The position numbers and the translations under genes are program-made. A stretch of DNA of 64,000 bases from Thunnus maccoyii (Eukaryota; Chordata; Actinopteri; Scombriformes; Scombridae): the NCBI RefSeq assembly GCF_910596095.1, contig NC_056536.1:14526791-14590790 (forward strand), in the 5' to 3' direction. Below the pieces are notes generated by a model. That model did no database searches. It saw nothing but the letters and a program-made list of their open reading frames with translations, and was not told where the DNA came from. Positions 26,071 to 37,700 of the stretch are shown here, in pieces (within the stretch, counting starts at the first letter, position 1; every line of letters starts with the position of its first letter).

Positions 26071-26718
26071 CCCTCTTGACAGTGACTTATTTTTTTGACA
26101 TTAAATTAATTGAACTGCCAACACTTTAATTCACATGTATAGGGACCTCGGACACGGAACAATGGAATCCAGGTTGGAGTCAGTAATGGAGGAGCTGAAG
26201 ACATTGTTGGTCGGGCCGGCACAAAAACCAACAATGGAATTGCTGCTCGACCGCCTTAATCCTGAAAAGGATCATCTTCAACCTCACTAGCAAGAAACCT
26301 TGGACCATCCCAAAATGAAATTTAGAGCGGACCGCACTCAATTGGGCTGAGGTATTTGTTTATGCCTACAAATGTCACAAATAGGACCAAAAATCACACC
26401 TGCAGCTTGGCAATGATCCTACACCTGTGAAACACAAATCCTGCCTTTGATCTCAGATGCACCTCTGTCAGTAAATGCTTCATTCTTTGTCCTCGTGACA
26501 GTCACTGATAACAAAATGGGAGTAATTAACTTCGTCTCAATGTCGTCAAGAAGAATTCCAATAAGGCAGGAAGTGTTGTGTGTTTTTCTGTTTACCTTGA
26601 TTGTAAAATGGTTGGAATGTATGAGCTGAGGATTTTTAAAGGGACACTGACAACTGATTGAACATGCCAGCAAGAATTCACACTTTGTGTATTGAAATAT
26701 TTTAGTATTGCGGTGCAA

Positions 26719-26724
26719 AATAAA
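26719..26724 (+). terminator. Distal tardbp poly(A) signal (AATAAA)
   Basis: AATAAA followed by a T/G-rich stretch. It fits a long alternative 3' UTR reaching about 26.74 kb. The next gene is convergent and starts its stop codon near 27.76 kb. Confidence 0.5.
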
Positions 26725-26739
26725 AGTTTTGAGTTTTTA

Positions 26740-27759
26740 ATCACCTGTCGTCTCTTAATGTAGACAAAATGTGGATTAGTATTTTTAGTATGTGTAGTAT
26801 GTTTTTTTTTTTTTCTGGCTTCACCTCCAGCTGTTATTGTTTTACAGCAGAATTGGTTATTTTCCGTTGTTAGATTTTATTTAGAAACTTTAGATTTGCA
26901 TTTGCACTTTGTAATATTGATGCTGGCTGGTTAGTATGTGTGTAGTTTTACCTTTCTGCCTGTTGGTGATGCTGATGTGGCAATTTTTAGACTCCAAGCT
27001 CACCTTTTATATGTTGTAATCTATTATTAATAACCTCTTGTTGTGCGAGTTTTTGGCAGCACGATTGAGGGCTTGAAGTTTCCATTTAGACTCATAAAAC
27101 CCCCTGAAATGAAACCCGTTTTAAAAATGGAAAAAGTGTCTTCCTGAAAAATACTCCAAGGAGGGAGCTTGTACAATATTGGATGCAATGTAAACCTAAA
27201 ATACATTCCTGCTTAATGTTGTTAACCATAGATATGAAAAACACCTTTCAGTCGGGATTCAGAAAATAGTGTGAAATCTGTTCCTTGACCTGCCAGCATC
27301 TTTTTTTTGTCTTATAATCTTTGTAGTCTGTTTCATACTGCAAAGTTGAACTTAAAGTTAAAAAAAATGTTAGTAAAAAGACCTGTACATTATCATCCGT
27401 TACTCCAAATTAAATGATAAAAAGGTAGAATTTAAAAATGTGAATGGTAAAATACAAAAAACTTTAAACCAAAAATTTTAAGCAGGAGTTGTATAAGATA
27501 TGTTAATCAAACCATTACCAAAAAAATATTTAAATGCAGAGTTTGATTTATTTACAGAAAACATTGTTCTCTCCTCAAACAATTATCAGATCTGTGTAAT
27601 GGAATTGAAATTGATACAAGGCCTTGAGGGTCGTTAATCACCTACATGCTCAAAGACAAGTTAAAGACCATCATGGGCCACAAACAACCCTTTTATAACT
27701 TCAGGCTTGCTGCTGTTAACATGGGAACACAGTGTGAACTGGTTTGCTTTCTCCCACTG
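26740..27759. other. Convergent intergenic spacer, tardbp to sst2
   Basis: AT-rich DNA with poly(T) and poly(A) runs and no coding support. The sst2 3' UTR must begin here on the minus strand. I see no AATAAA close behind the sst2 stop codon that stands out. Confidence 0.5.
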
Positions 27760-28255
27760 CTAGCAGGTTGAGAAGGATTTCCAGAAGAAGATCTTGCAGG
27801 GTGGTCTGACCCGGGAAGCGATGTGGTTCCTGAGGGTCCTCTCTGCTCGCTTCTCACTGAGGTACTTCACTGGATCCAGGTACCCGAACCGTAGCTCCAT
27901 CATTCCCGAAAGCATCCTCTGCTCTTTTTGCAGCCTCTAATGAAAGACAAACTCGGGCTCAACCTTATAAAAATTTCCAGCAATGATGCAGATGATGCAG
28001 CAGACATATCAACACAGATCAAATCATTGCACTGACTGATTTTCTTATAATAGTATAAAAACTGCACAAAAGCTCAGAGAAATCACCAGATGAAATGTCA
28101 ATTCAAGTAATAAAGAGAACTATTAATTAAGAGTACTATGAACTCACCTGGTTTCGTAACAATCCTGGGTTGTCATTGGTTGGTTGAGCATGAATAATTT
28201 CTCTTAAGGTACACAGCATGAAGACCAGACAAACTACACTTGCAATTGTTCTCAT
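27760..28255 (-). CDS. cort: Preprosomatostatin-2 / cortistatin-type precursor
   Basis: Two minus-strand exons, 28148-28255 and 27760-27936, join in phase into 94 residues. Residues 1-23 form a clear signal peptide (MRTIASVVCLVFMLC onward). The C-terminus is PPCKIFFWKSFSTC (81-94), a somatostatin-14 homologue keeping both cysteines and the FFWK core. The proline before the first cysteine and the Ser at position 12 match the [Pro2]/cortistatin lineage, and linkage to pgd and kif1b matches human CORT (fish sst2). Position 5 is Ile instead of Asn, and positions 10, 12 and 13 are Ser, Ser, Thr. The usual dibasic site before the 14-mer is replaced by SRVR; a KR pair at 65-66 would instead release 28 residues. 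The precursor is shorter than the usual 105-120 residues. It should act as a secreted peptide on somatostatin receptors. Confidence 0.9.
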
Positions 28256-28307
28256 GATGGCTGCTGTGTTCAGTCTGCTGAAGATCAGATTTGAACCACT
28301 GCTGCCT

Positions 28308-28350
28308 GATTTATAGGCCCTCACTCACGACTGTGATTCAGCTGACATCA
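28308..28350 (-). promoter_or_regulatory. sst2/cort core promoter: TATA box and CRE-like site
   Basis: On the minus strand CTATAAATC (TATA at 28308-28315) lies 53 bases upstream of the ATG, and TGATGTCA (28343-28350), one base from the CRE consensus TGACGTCA, lies 27 bases further up. Mammalian somatostatin is the classic cAMP-responsive gene with a CRE just above its TATA box, so spacing and order support the promoter. Activity is inferred. Confidence 0.65.
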
Positions 28351-29990
28351 GAGGTACAATTATCCGAATGAAGCAACTCTCCATGTACCCACTCATAGTT
28401 TTGTCATCTCCATATTTATCCTTATTTAAGATTCACAGTTTAGTGGAATCATCTGTTGAAAGTTGTACATGTTTGTTACAGTTGTCATACTGTATATACT
28501 TTATACAATATTCAGATCAGAAAAGGGCTCAAACCTGAACATCAGTCACATAAGTTATTTAGTTTTATTCTGATTTGCTACAACAAGAAGTGGACCATCT
28601 GCAAACCTCACATGCAAGGTTTGTACATTGAAGAAAAGAGTACAAGAATACAAAATGTATATTTCTCCCATGTACCTATAGTGAGATCTAGCAATGCAGA
28701 TAGTTATTATTTAATTTTCTCAGGTTTTGAGAAAAATATGAGAAAAATATCACTATTGGTTAATTAGGAATAATGTAGGGAAACTGACTTTTTAAGTTTA
28801 CCCTCTGTTTCTTAACTCAAGTAGAAACACTGGGGGGAAATACAGTAAAAAGAGTTGCTTTTAAAATGTACTTGAAGAAAAACATGTAAGAATTTTTTTT
28901 TGTATGTTTGGAAACCTTTAAATTACAAAATGTTATTGTTTGTTAATCATAGCAGCGGTCTGCTAATCAGAAATAACAGATGGTAGAATGGCGGAATTGA
29001 CCAATCAGAATCGAGTATTCAACAAAGCCGTGTAATAATACCTAAATAAAAACTATAAATATTAAAAGTACACTAAAAATCTCCTCAGTTACAGCAAGAC
29101 TAGTTGAAGTACAGTTGTTGCCAGAAATAATAACCATTTATATTTGGTTCTAGTTAAAACATGTTTTTCCCAATTTTTGGAATTATTTGCCTTTAAATTA
29201 AAGTAAGTCCACTGTAACACAACTTCTGTCAGAAGTCTCTTATCAGTCTGTATTTCCTTCTACTTCCTGTCATGCAACAAAGTCACATTTTAAGTAACTA
29301 CATTAAAATTCAGATTCTGATATTCACTGCGTGGTCATTTAGTTCGGTGATCTCGTACAAATCAGAAATCCGGGACGTTGAGAGCTTTTGATCATCATAC
29401 TGTGGTGTCGCCTTACAGCCTCAGTCTGCAGATGACTCAGCGAGCTCATCCTCCACCTGCACTGCCTTCACTGAGCTCTAATAGCCTCTTGTGCTCTAAT
29501 GCAACCTCCGTATGGCATCAGGCCTCATTAAGAATACAAGGCCCTAATTGTAGAGAATGTTCTGTCCTTTGGATTAATTAAGCATTAGAGGAAAAGGACA
29601 GGAACACAGCCGTTTATTAACCAGTGGGATGAACCCAAATAACAGAGTAGCACTAATTTGATAGAGGGCCTCTCTGAGGGCTGGCAGTAGTGAACCTCAC
29701 TCTGATAATGGAGCGGCCTGTTTATGGTACTTGAAGAGTATGCACTGTATGTAGCAGGCGTATGAATGACAGTATTTATAGTGTTTGCTCTGCTGTGTTC
29801 CCCCTCAGGATCAAAGCTCTAATATCAAGAGTCAAACGAGGAAGGTTTTTGAAGTGTCCTGGGATTGTTGAATAGGAGAAGCTTGACGTAAACATCAACC
29901 TGGCAATCACCAAAGCTGTGGCAGCACAGGTGCACTGAGGTGAGACTTTGTTTACGCTTTAACAGCAGGTGTAATAACAGCTGTAACACA
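28351..29990. other. Upstream flank of sst2, no gene seen
   Basis: AT-rich single-copy-looking DNA; no coding frame or recognisable transposon end. In human this interval's counterpart holds CENPS beside CORT, but no CENPS-like exon was recognised here. Confidence 0.5.
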
Positions 29991-31348
29991 CTCCTGTCAG
30001 GTACAACATCCTTCACCGCAGTGGAGGTGAAAGCAGCGCTGTTAGCACATTTATCAGAGCCAAGATCAACAACATCCGCTCCCTGATGTCCAGCTCCTCC
30101 TCCTCCTGTCATCGACTCTCTGTCTGGGAGCTTGCCGTCTGTACTCCATTTTACTGGCGTCATGCAGAGTCCCATCGAAGAAATCCTCAGTAAGATGAAA
30201 CCCTGTACCTGTGCCCTGGACCCCATTCCCACAGCTCTGCTCAAATCATTCATCCCTATTATCCCCCACCTTAAACATAACAACCTATTTGAAAAATTCA
30301 ATTTCAGGTTTTTGTTCAGCACACAGCACTGACAAAGCTCTGCTCAGGGTTTTGAACGATCTGCTGATGGCAGCTGGTCCCCTTCTCTCCTGATTGTCCT
30401 TTACCTGAGCTCTGCATCTGACACTGTGGATCACACTATCCTCTTATCTCTTATCTCCACACCACCATTGGACTGTCAGACTCTGCACTTAAGTGGTTTC
30501 AGTCCTACCTTTCTGGTAGGACTGAGCATGTGAGGATGCAGGTCTAGATCCCTCCCTGTCACCTGTGGTGTTCTGCAAGGGTCGGTTCTCCGGCCCATCC
30601 TCTTTACCCTCTATATGCTCTTTCTTTGACGTGTCATCAGCAGACACAGGAGGTCTTTGAATTGATATGTGGATGATACTCAGCTGTACATCAAAACTGC
30701 CCTTCTGCAGCCATGTCACGCCTCAGCACCTGTCTTGACGAGATAAAGGACTGGATGAGCACAAACTTCCTCCGGCTCAACAGCAGCAAAACTGGAGCTC
30801 TCCTTGTTGGCAATCCCCCCATACCTTGGGGCGGATGACTGACGGCCAGGACATCCCCCTTTCCTCCTCAGTCACTAATCTGGGTGTTTGACCCTCAGCT
30901 GACATTTGGAGACCATATAAGACATCTGTGCAAAACCTCTTTCTATCATCTCAAAAACATCTCATTTCAGCGCTGCCAGGATCCTGATGAGAGTGCAAAA
31001 ACACAAACATATAACACCAATAATTTTGTCATTGCACTGGCTCCCTGTCTCCTTCAGGAACCTCTAAACCTCTGAACCTCACCCTCAGATCTGCCAGCAG
31101 CTTGCTCCTTCAGGGCCTCCAGTACTAAGCTCTGCACCACGGTGGGTCAAACCTTCTGCTGCATCACTTGTGAAACAGCCTTCCTAACCATCTGAGGGCA
31201 GCACAGACCCTAGACTCTTTTTTAAAAAAACCCTTTCTATTCAGGAAGGCTTTTTCATCTTCTTTATGTTGTGTGTTCTGTACTTTCAGTTTCACTGTGA
31301 ATGAAAAGTGTGGTACAAATTAAATGTATTACTATTATTATTATTATC
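29990..31348 (+). mobile_element. L2-type LINE fragment with broken reverse transcriptase
   Basis: Plus-strand frames, shifted several times, show retrotransposon words in order: CALDPIPTALLKS, then DTVDHTILLS, then GVLQGSVLRPILFTLYML, then YVDDTQLYIKTA (the catalytic YxDD box), then a DEIKDWMSTNFLRLN-like stretch. The 3' end is a short ATT tandem tail (31329-31347) after a GTGGTACAAATTAAATG word, typical of fish L2/Maui elements. Many frameshifts and stops make it dead. The left edge is uncertain. Confidence 0.8.
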
Positions 31349-31639
31349 TCAGCAGCTGACAGCACAGCTGAGAATCCCTTGACAAGGCTTTTTAGAGAGC
31401 AGCAGGAGTGCTAAAAGGAGAAAATGAAGGGTTTTTCTTTATACACGCTCCTCTGGGAGCTACCTTTTCTCTGCCTTAACAGACTTTCATCAGTGTGACG
31501 ATGTTTTCTGTCACCAGCCACTGAGCTATTCTCATATTAATATTATTATTTACTTTTTTCCCCAAAGTATTACTGCCTGTACATTTATTCTCAGTGTCAG
31601 AGCAGCCACTCCTCTGACAGCATAGTTTGTCTTACCTTT

Positions 31640-31795
31640 CGTTCTTTAGATTGTAATTTGGCATTTTGCCTTTATTTGGATAGTAGAAAGTGCAGAGAAA
31701 CATGTAACATGGGTAGAGAGAGAGGGGTATGACATGCAACAAAGGTCCATGGCTACTGGGGCTCCCCTTCCTTTTGTTTTGACTAGGCAGACATA
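31640..31795. repeat. Short interspersed repeat fragment
   Basis: The words TTGGCATTTTGCCTTTATTT and AGAGAGAGGGGTATGACATG, followed by GCAACAAAGGTCC, belong to a family I recognise as scattered through teleost genomes. A related piece is inside the hAT element that follows (31.88-32.04 kb). Confidence 0.5.
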
Positions 31796-31803
31796 ATCTA
31801 GAC

Positions 31804-32321
31804 CAGTGACTCCTAACCTTTTTAGCCAGTGATCCCTTAAAATGAAGCAAATGTAATGAAGCAAAGCAATGCAAGCAAGTATTTTATGTCTCTATAAGAC
31901 AGCCAACAGTAGAGAGATGGCAGGAAATGAAGGGAGAAGATGAGCAATGACATTCAGTGAAGGTCTCATCCGGATGCAAACTGGGGACGCTGAGGTTCAC
32001 AATCAACACCTTAACCCCCAGGCCAACAGGGCACCCCATGAAGTCTGCTTATGACCCCTCATCACTAGTTGAATATGTCTGAGTTTCAAGCATTTTAACC
32101 AAAGACAGATTTTCTTCTCTAAGCCTCTCAGGTTTTTTCATTTGCATAACTGTTATAGGCCTGAAGCAGTAACCTTAGCCACCATTTCAAAAGAAAAAAG
32201 TGAAGATCACAGACATGTGAAAGAAATCTATTTTTTTCCTGTTCCATGAATCATTTTGCAGCCCCTCAGCTTTACCTTGCCACCCCTTAGTGGGTCCTAC
32301 CCCGCAGTTTGGAAACCACTG
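31804..32321. mobile_element. Complete hAT-like miniature element with 8-bp TSD
   Basis: Terminal inverted repeats CAGTGACTCCTAACC (left) and TTTGGAAACCACTG (right) are flanked by a perfect 8-bp duplication ATCTAGAC (31796-31803 and 32322-32329). Total 518 bp with no transposase. A piece of another repeat (about 31880-32040, ending near GGCCAACAGGGCACC) is nested inside. Confidence 0.85.
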
Positions 32322-32329
32322 ATCTAGAC

Positions 32330-33195
32330 TCACACAGAAATTGAGCAGAGTACCGCATGAATGTAAAGATACATGCTTGACTCCCTTCTTCTTCTATAAA
32401 ATGTCATAAACAGCTGCTTGAATTTGAAACATGATACATAAAACAAACCGAAAAGTCTGCACACTGTGACTTGTGACCAACAAACCCACTGAATGTTATA
32501 CAATGTCAGCAAATTCACAAAATAGTGTTTACTGGAGGGCTACTTTGATGGTACTGGTGTTCATGTTATTGTGTCCTGCCCCTCTATATTGCCTATATGT
32601 GACCAAAACTGTGAAGGGTTTTTCAGTTTCACTCTAAGGACTTTACAGCTTGGTCTCTTTGTATAAAGGAACATGTTTCAGGATCTTAGTGCCACCTACT
32701 GGACCACCACTGAAATGACACGATTGAGTAAACTCTTCACAATGGGGTCATTAGTTGACATTTAGTGTACATTTAGTTTAATTTAGTTGAAAATATTTTT
32801 TCACTATTTTCTAATGAGCCACTGTATCTTCATGAAGGAAACAAATCTGGCACATGTATTCTCTGACTGTCTGACCATGTTTATTGTGATGAAGATTAAC
32901 TTTTAAAATATACATATAATTTTTCAGTAACTCATAACAAATTTATAGGATTGTTCAGCCTTCATGGATGCATGTTAGGCTTTAATGATGATGTCATTAT
33001 CTGTGTACACACTGAATAGGCCAGTGACTCAAAGTGTTTACCATCAGGCCCTTTAAACCGTAAATCCCGTCTGTGCATCAGACACCTTACATCACCTGTT
33101 ACCTAATTTAGTTCTACACACAAACACATCTCAATCCTGCTTACAGCACCTGGAGAGTAAGGACCATACAAGCTAATTATAAAGGGATTGAAATC
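32330..33195. other. Spacer between hAT element and the pgd 3' end
   Basis: No coding support. AT-rich single-copy-looking DNA. Confidence 0.5.
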
Positions 33196-33201
33196 TTTAT
33201 T
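33196..33201 (-). terminator. pgd poly(A) signal (AATAAA)
   Basis: AATAAA on the minus strand, 425 bases past the pgd stop codon; gives a 3' UTR of about 450 nt. Confidence 0.6.
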
Positions 33202-33626
33202 TAGCCTAATACAGTACAGTGCAACGGTTCACTTTAATCCAGTGTTAACACTGTGAACCCTGGGCCAAACATGACTGGCAAACATTAGCCTGATAGCCAG
33301 TATTATATCCATTGTATCCAGATGGAGTTCACACTTTGTTGCTCCCCCTCTTGTGACCGTGATAAAAGTCGCTAAACCAAAACACACGGGGGGAGAGTTT
33401 AAAACACACATAATCTATGATTCCACTTCATGATAAATAAAACTGTAACAACACATCTTTGAGAGGAGTAAAGTCAGATTAAGGTGGTTGTTGGGGTGGG
33501 TAGGTCTTAAATAATCAGGCATGGTTATAGAAATGGAATGTGTAACACGTCGTCTTTCACAGGTAACTTCCCTTCGTCCTCTGCCTCCCGTCTTGTTGGT
33601 GTTTTAGCGTGTTGTGGAGATGGTTC

Positions 33627-34720
33627 TTAAGCATTGTAGGATGAAGAAGAAACATTTCCACCGTGGCCTGTCCAGTTGGTGTGGATGAATTTACCCGGGT
33701 TTGACAGCAGTTCATATGTGTGGGCTCCAAAGTAATCTCTCTGAGCCTAAAAACAAACAAAAAAAACAAACAACTTCTGATACCCAAATTTCTAAAAATT
33801 TTGAAAGGGGGAGTTCAACTAATTATTAATTTAAATACTATTTAATCTGTCAATCTCCAAATTGCTTGCTTTGTTAAACCAACAGTAATTCAATCTATGA
33901 ATTACGAATAATATAAAAAGGGAAAAGCAACAAAAAGCAAATTTGCGTGTTTGCATAATAAATGACTTAAACAATTAACTTATCAAAATTGACTGATTGT
34001 TTCAAAACATGTTTAATGGTTGTAAAATTAAACTGAGTCCAAGGACAGATGAGCTACAAACACACACTGCACCATGTCAGGGTCTGAAAGCCCCCACATC
34101 CCAACACAAACACACGTGATCTCTTCTAATCTGACATACTTCCACACTCGGCCATATGCTCAGTGGGCTTTGCTCTGCAGCTTCTACTGGTGTCTTACCT
34201 GGAGGAGGTTGGCTGGCAGCTTGTCATGTCTGTAACCGTCATAGAAGGACAGAGCTGTGGTGAAACAGGGCATGGGGATACCGTGCTGAACTCCAGTGCT
34301 GACTGTTCTGCGCCACGACTCCTAAACAAAGAAAGTAAAAAGGTTAATAATTTAGCAAAGTTCTTGTTCATGTGAGGCCGAGAACAAGAGGTCTTCACGA
34401 GGCCACGCAATTCTTGGTGACTGAGACAAGACTTGAACCAGCTTATGTCCAAATTATATTCTAATCAAGTTCAGTACAGTCCACTTCTATTGCAGTGGGT
34501 CTGTGTGATAATATGTCTAAAACTGAGTGGATCAGCTCTGATCACATGCTGAATCTTAATCATCACAGGAGAAAATTTTGTTCAGGTAGGTTTTCTATAG
34601 GTTTGTTGATAGGAAGACCTCAACCAGGAGCTCTTAAAAGGTCTTAAAGGTCTACTATGCAGGATTTGTTGGTTGGTGTTTGTAAACACACAGCATTCAA
34701 AGTTGGCCCCTCCTAACCGG

Positions 34721-34762
<42 letters not shown>

Positions 34763-37700
34763 AGCAGTGGTTGAGCAAGGTGGGGGGGTGAATGAAGGAA
34801 GCGAGCGGTACTGACGAGAACAACCGTGAATCAGATCAATAAAATGTTATCTTCTGATTGTTTCACAGCGCCTACGTTGTAAAGCACAAATAAACGCACC
34901 CACACCTCCACACAACCCGGCAGGAAGGTGCCACATTGCTGGATTTTGTGTGAATGCAGAGCTTCATCCTGTCTGCTGAGGCCTCTCTGCTCTGCTGTGT
35001 GTGTGGAGACAGCGATGTAACCTGGTCACTACACTACACGCTGTTATTAGCTCGGGGCAACACACACACTGGCCAAAGGTTGACATCCAGAAGTGTCCTG
35101 AACACAGCAAAATAATAAGAAAATACAGGCAGAAGGCAGAGTCTCTGCAGATACATACACCACTACACACGTCTAGTGGGTCATCAGTGATGATTGAGAG
35201 GGATTACTTTTATATGAGTCTATACATTGTTTTTGTTTTGTTTGTTTTTTTTTTTTTAAGGAAAATCCTGCATAGTATACCTTAAAATAGTCAGCTGTCT
35301 TTATTCCTCAACAATAGGACTAGATTTATGTTTGAAAACTACCTGCCTTAAACAGCATCTAAGATAGCTGACAATTAGAGCTGCAATAATTAGTCAATTA
35401 ATCAATTTGTCAATAAACAGAAAATTAATCTGCTGTTTTTCAAGTTAAAATGCGAAACATTCGCTGTTTTAGACTCTCAAATGTGAGAGTTTGTTGCTTA
35501 ATTTGGGGTTTTGAACTGTCCGTTGGACAAAATAAGAAATGTAAGGATGGATCCAGGATGGGTGTTTTTCACCATTTTCTGATGTTTTATTGACCAAATG
35601 ATTAATTGAAAATAATCGACAGATTACTTGATAATAAAAATTCTCACTAGTTCGAGCCCTACTGATGATTAAGTCAACAAGTGGTTCTGTTGCATCACTC
35701 CATTTCTTTGTAAAAGAGGAAATAACTTGTTTTGTGTGTCTTTGTCAATGCTGCCATTGCAGGTTGGTCTTGTGTCATTTCCTTGTTCCTCATACCTGAC
35801 AGTCCTGCACAGCATTACTGAAGAAAGAGTCCAGCAGCAAGTTCTGCAGCTTAGCGTCTCTGTCAAATGCCTCTTTGATTTTACCCAGGAAGACACTGGT
35901 GGGGAAGAGAAGGAGAAGAAATAACTGCTTAGATTCTGCTCAAAGTAAAGGGACATTTCATTAGATAACTTAAATTTAAAAAAATCAATTAATTTTATCC
36001 CTACATAGTGTAACCAAGCTTCCATTCAAATAAGCACAATGACCTTTTGAAACCTGTTTCCACTGGTCTGCTGGAGGCTACACACCGCAAGACGTACTGA
36101 GTGTATTTGATTTAAGTTTATGCAACGTCTTTGTCAGATTGCACACAGCAAACCAATGTCACAACTTTTATTTCCTCATTCTTCTCTCAATCTGATTTTA
36201 GAGGAAGGATCATATTTTCTTTGATGTGCATTTCTCACTCCAGTATTACAACACAGGACAGTGATAAAGAAAGTTCATAACTTCCTTTATGGGACTACAT
36301 GACTACCCATCCCTCCTGACCTAGAATTGTCTTAAAGTTACAATGAAAACTTTCTAAACTATTACAAATTGACTTGCATCAATAAAAAACTTCTCCATTT
36401 TATTCTTCTCTCTTTCTGAAGTTCTCTATTTCACCATGTAACCACTTTTTTCACCATCAATGTGAAACACCCCTGTTGACAGAATGTTGCAAAAGGCAGC
36501 AGTGAGGCAAACTTGTGACATGAGGACACATGAGTTCAAATGTACCTTCGGATGATGCAGCCTCCTCTCCACATCAGTGCGATAGCGCCGTAGTTGAGGG
36601 TCCAGCCGAACTCGATGGCTGCCTCTCGCAGCAGCATGAAGCCCTGAGCGTAGGAAATGATCTTGGAGGCGTAGAGGGCCTGGAGAAAAAAACAATGTAT
36701 TTACTCTGATATATCTGATATAGTGACAGTGACGGCAAAAAAGGCATATTTTACATTTATAAATGATCAGATGTAGATAAAACTTGCATGTTGGCAGAGT
36801 GGTTGCATGTGTTTGTAGTCAGCTGTAAACTAAAAGCATCATTGTTTCGTGCATCTACAGCACAGATGCAGATCACACAGTACTCCTACTACTACTCATT
36901 TCACTACAACCAAATTTCGAGTGCTGCTGCAGTAGTTTATTTTTATGCATCTCCTCCAGAGGTTGTGTGCATCCTGACAGGAATAGTTTAAAATTAAAAG
37001 AATTATGAATACAGATGCAATCTTTCAATGCAATGTCACCAGCATCAGTCCACCATGTCTTGAGCTAAACTGCAGTTCTGCAGATCTTTACAAGCTGACA
37101 GAGGAGTAATATCATGAGTGATAAATGGGATCATTTTATTTATTGAGTACAAAAAAAAAATCCAATCCAATTAAAACCTTTGTGAAAAAACTTCTGGAAC
37201 ATGAGTTTCTTAGTAAAGCTTCTCAGTAACTGTGACACTGACGGTTTTCCTGGTCTGCCATGATACAGTAATAACATCTCTGGCACTCTAACAATACCAG
37301 TTTCATATTTCAGCCGGTCAACCTTTCTCTCACCAGATTTAGTGCTTTTAACTGTTCCACATACTCTCCTACACTGTGTGTTGTACCTTTCTGATGTCCT
37401 CCAGGAAGGCAGCCTTGTCACCACTGAATTTGACCCCCTGTGGCCCTGAGAGGCTGCGGCTGGCCTCCACTCTCTCATCCTTTAGAGAGGACAGGCATCT
37501 GGCAAAGACAGCCTCCCCTGAGACACAGAGATAGAGAGAGAGAGAGACAGGAATAGAGAGGGACAACAAGGTTAGCTCCCTGAACATTATTCGTCACACA
37601 AAAACAGAGCTCTCTGAACACGAATAGAGGAGAAAACAGTTATTTAGACTCGCCTAAACCTTGCAAAACAAACGAGTTTGCAGGCTGCACTGTATACACT

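Noticed and set aside
30132-30393. ORFs in the 30 kb region as possible host genes
   Set aside because: They are frames of a decayed L2-type reverse transcriptase with stops and frameshifts.
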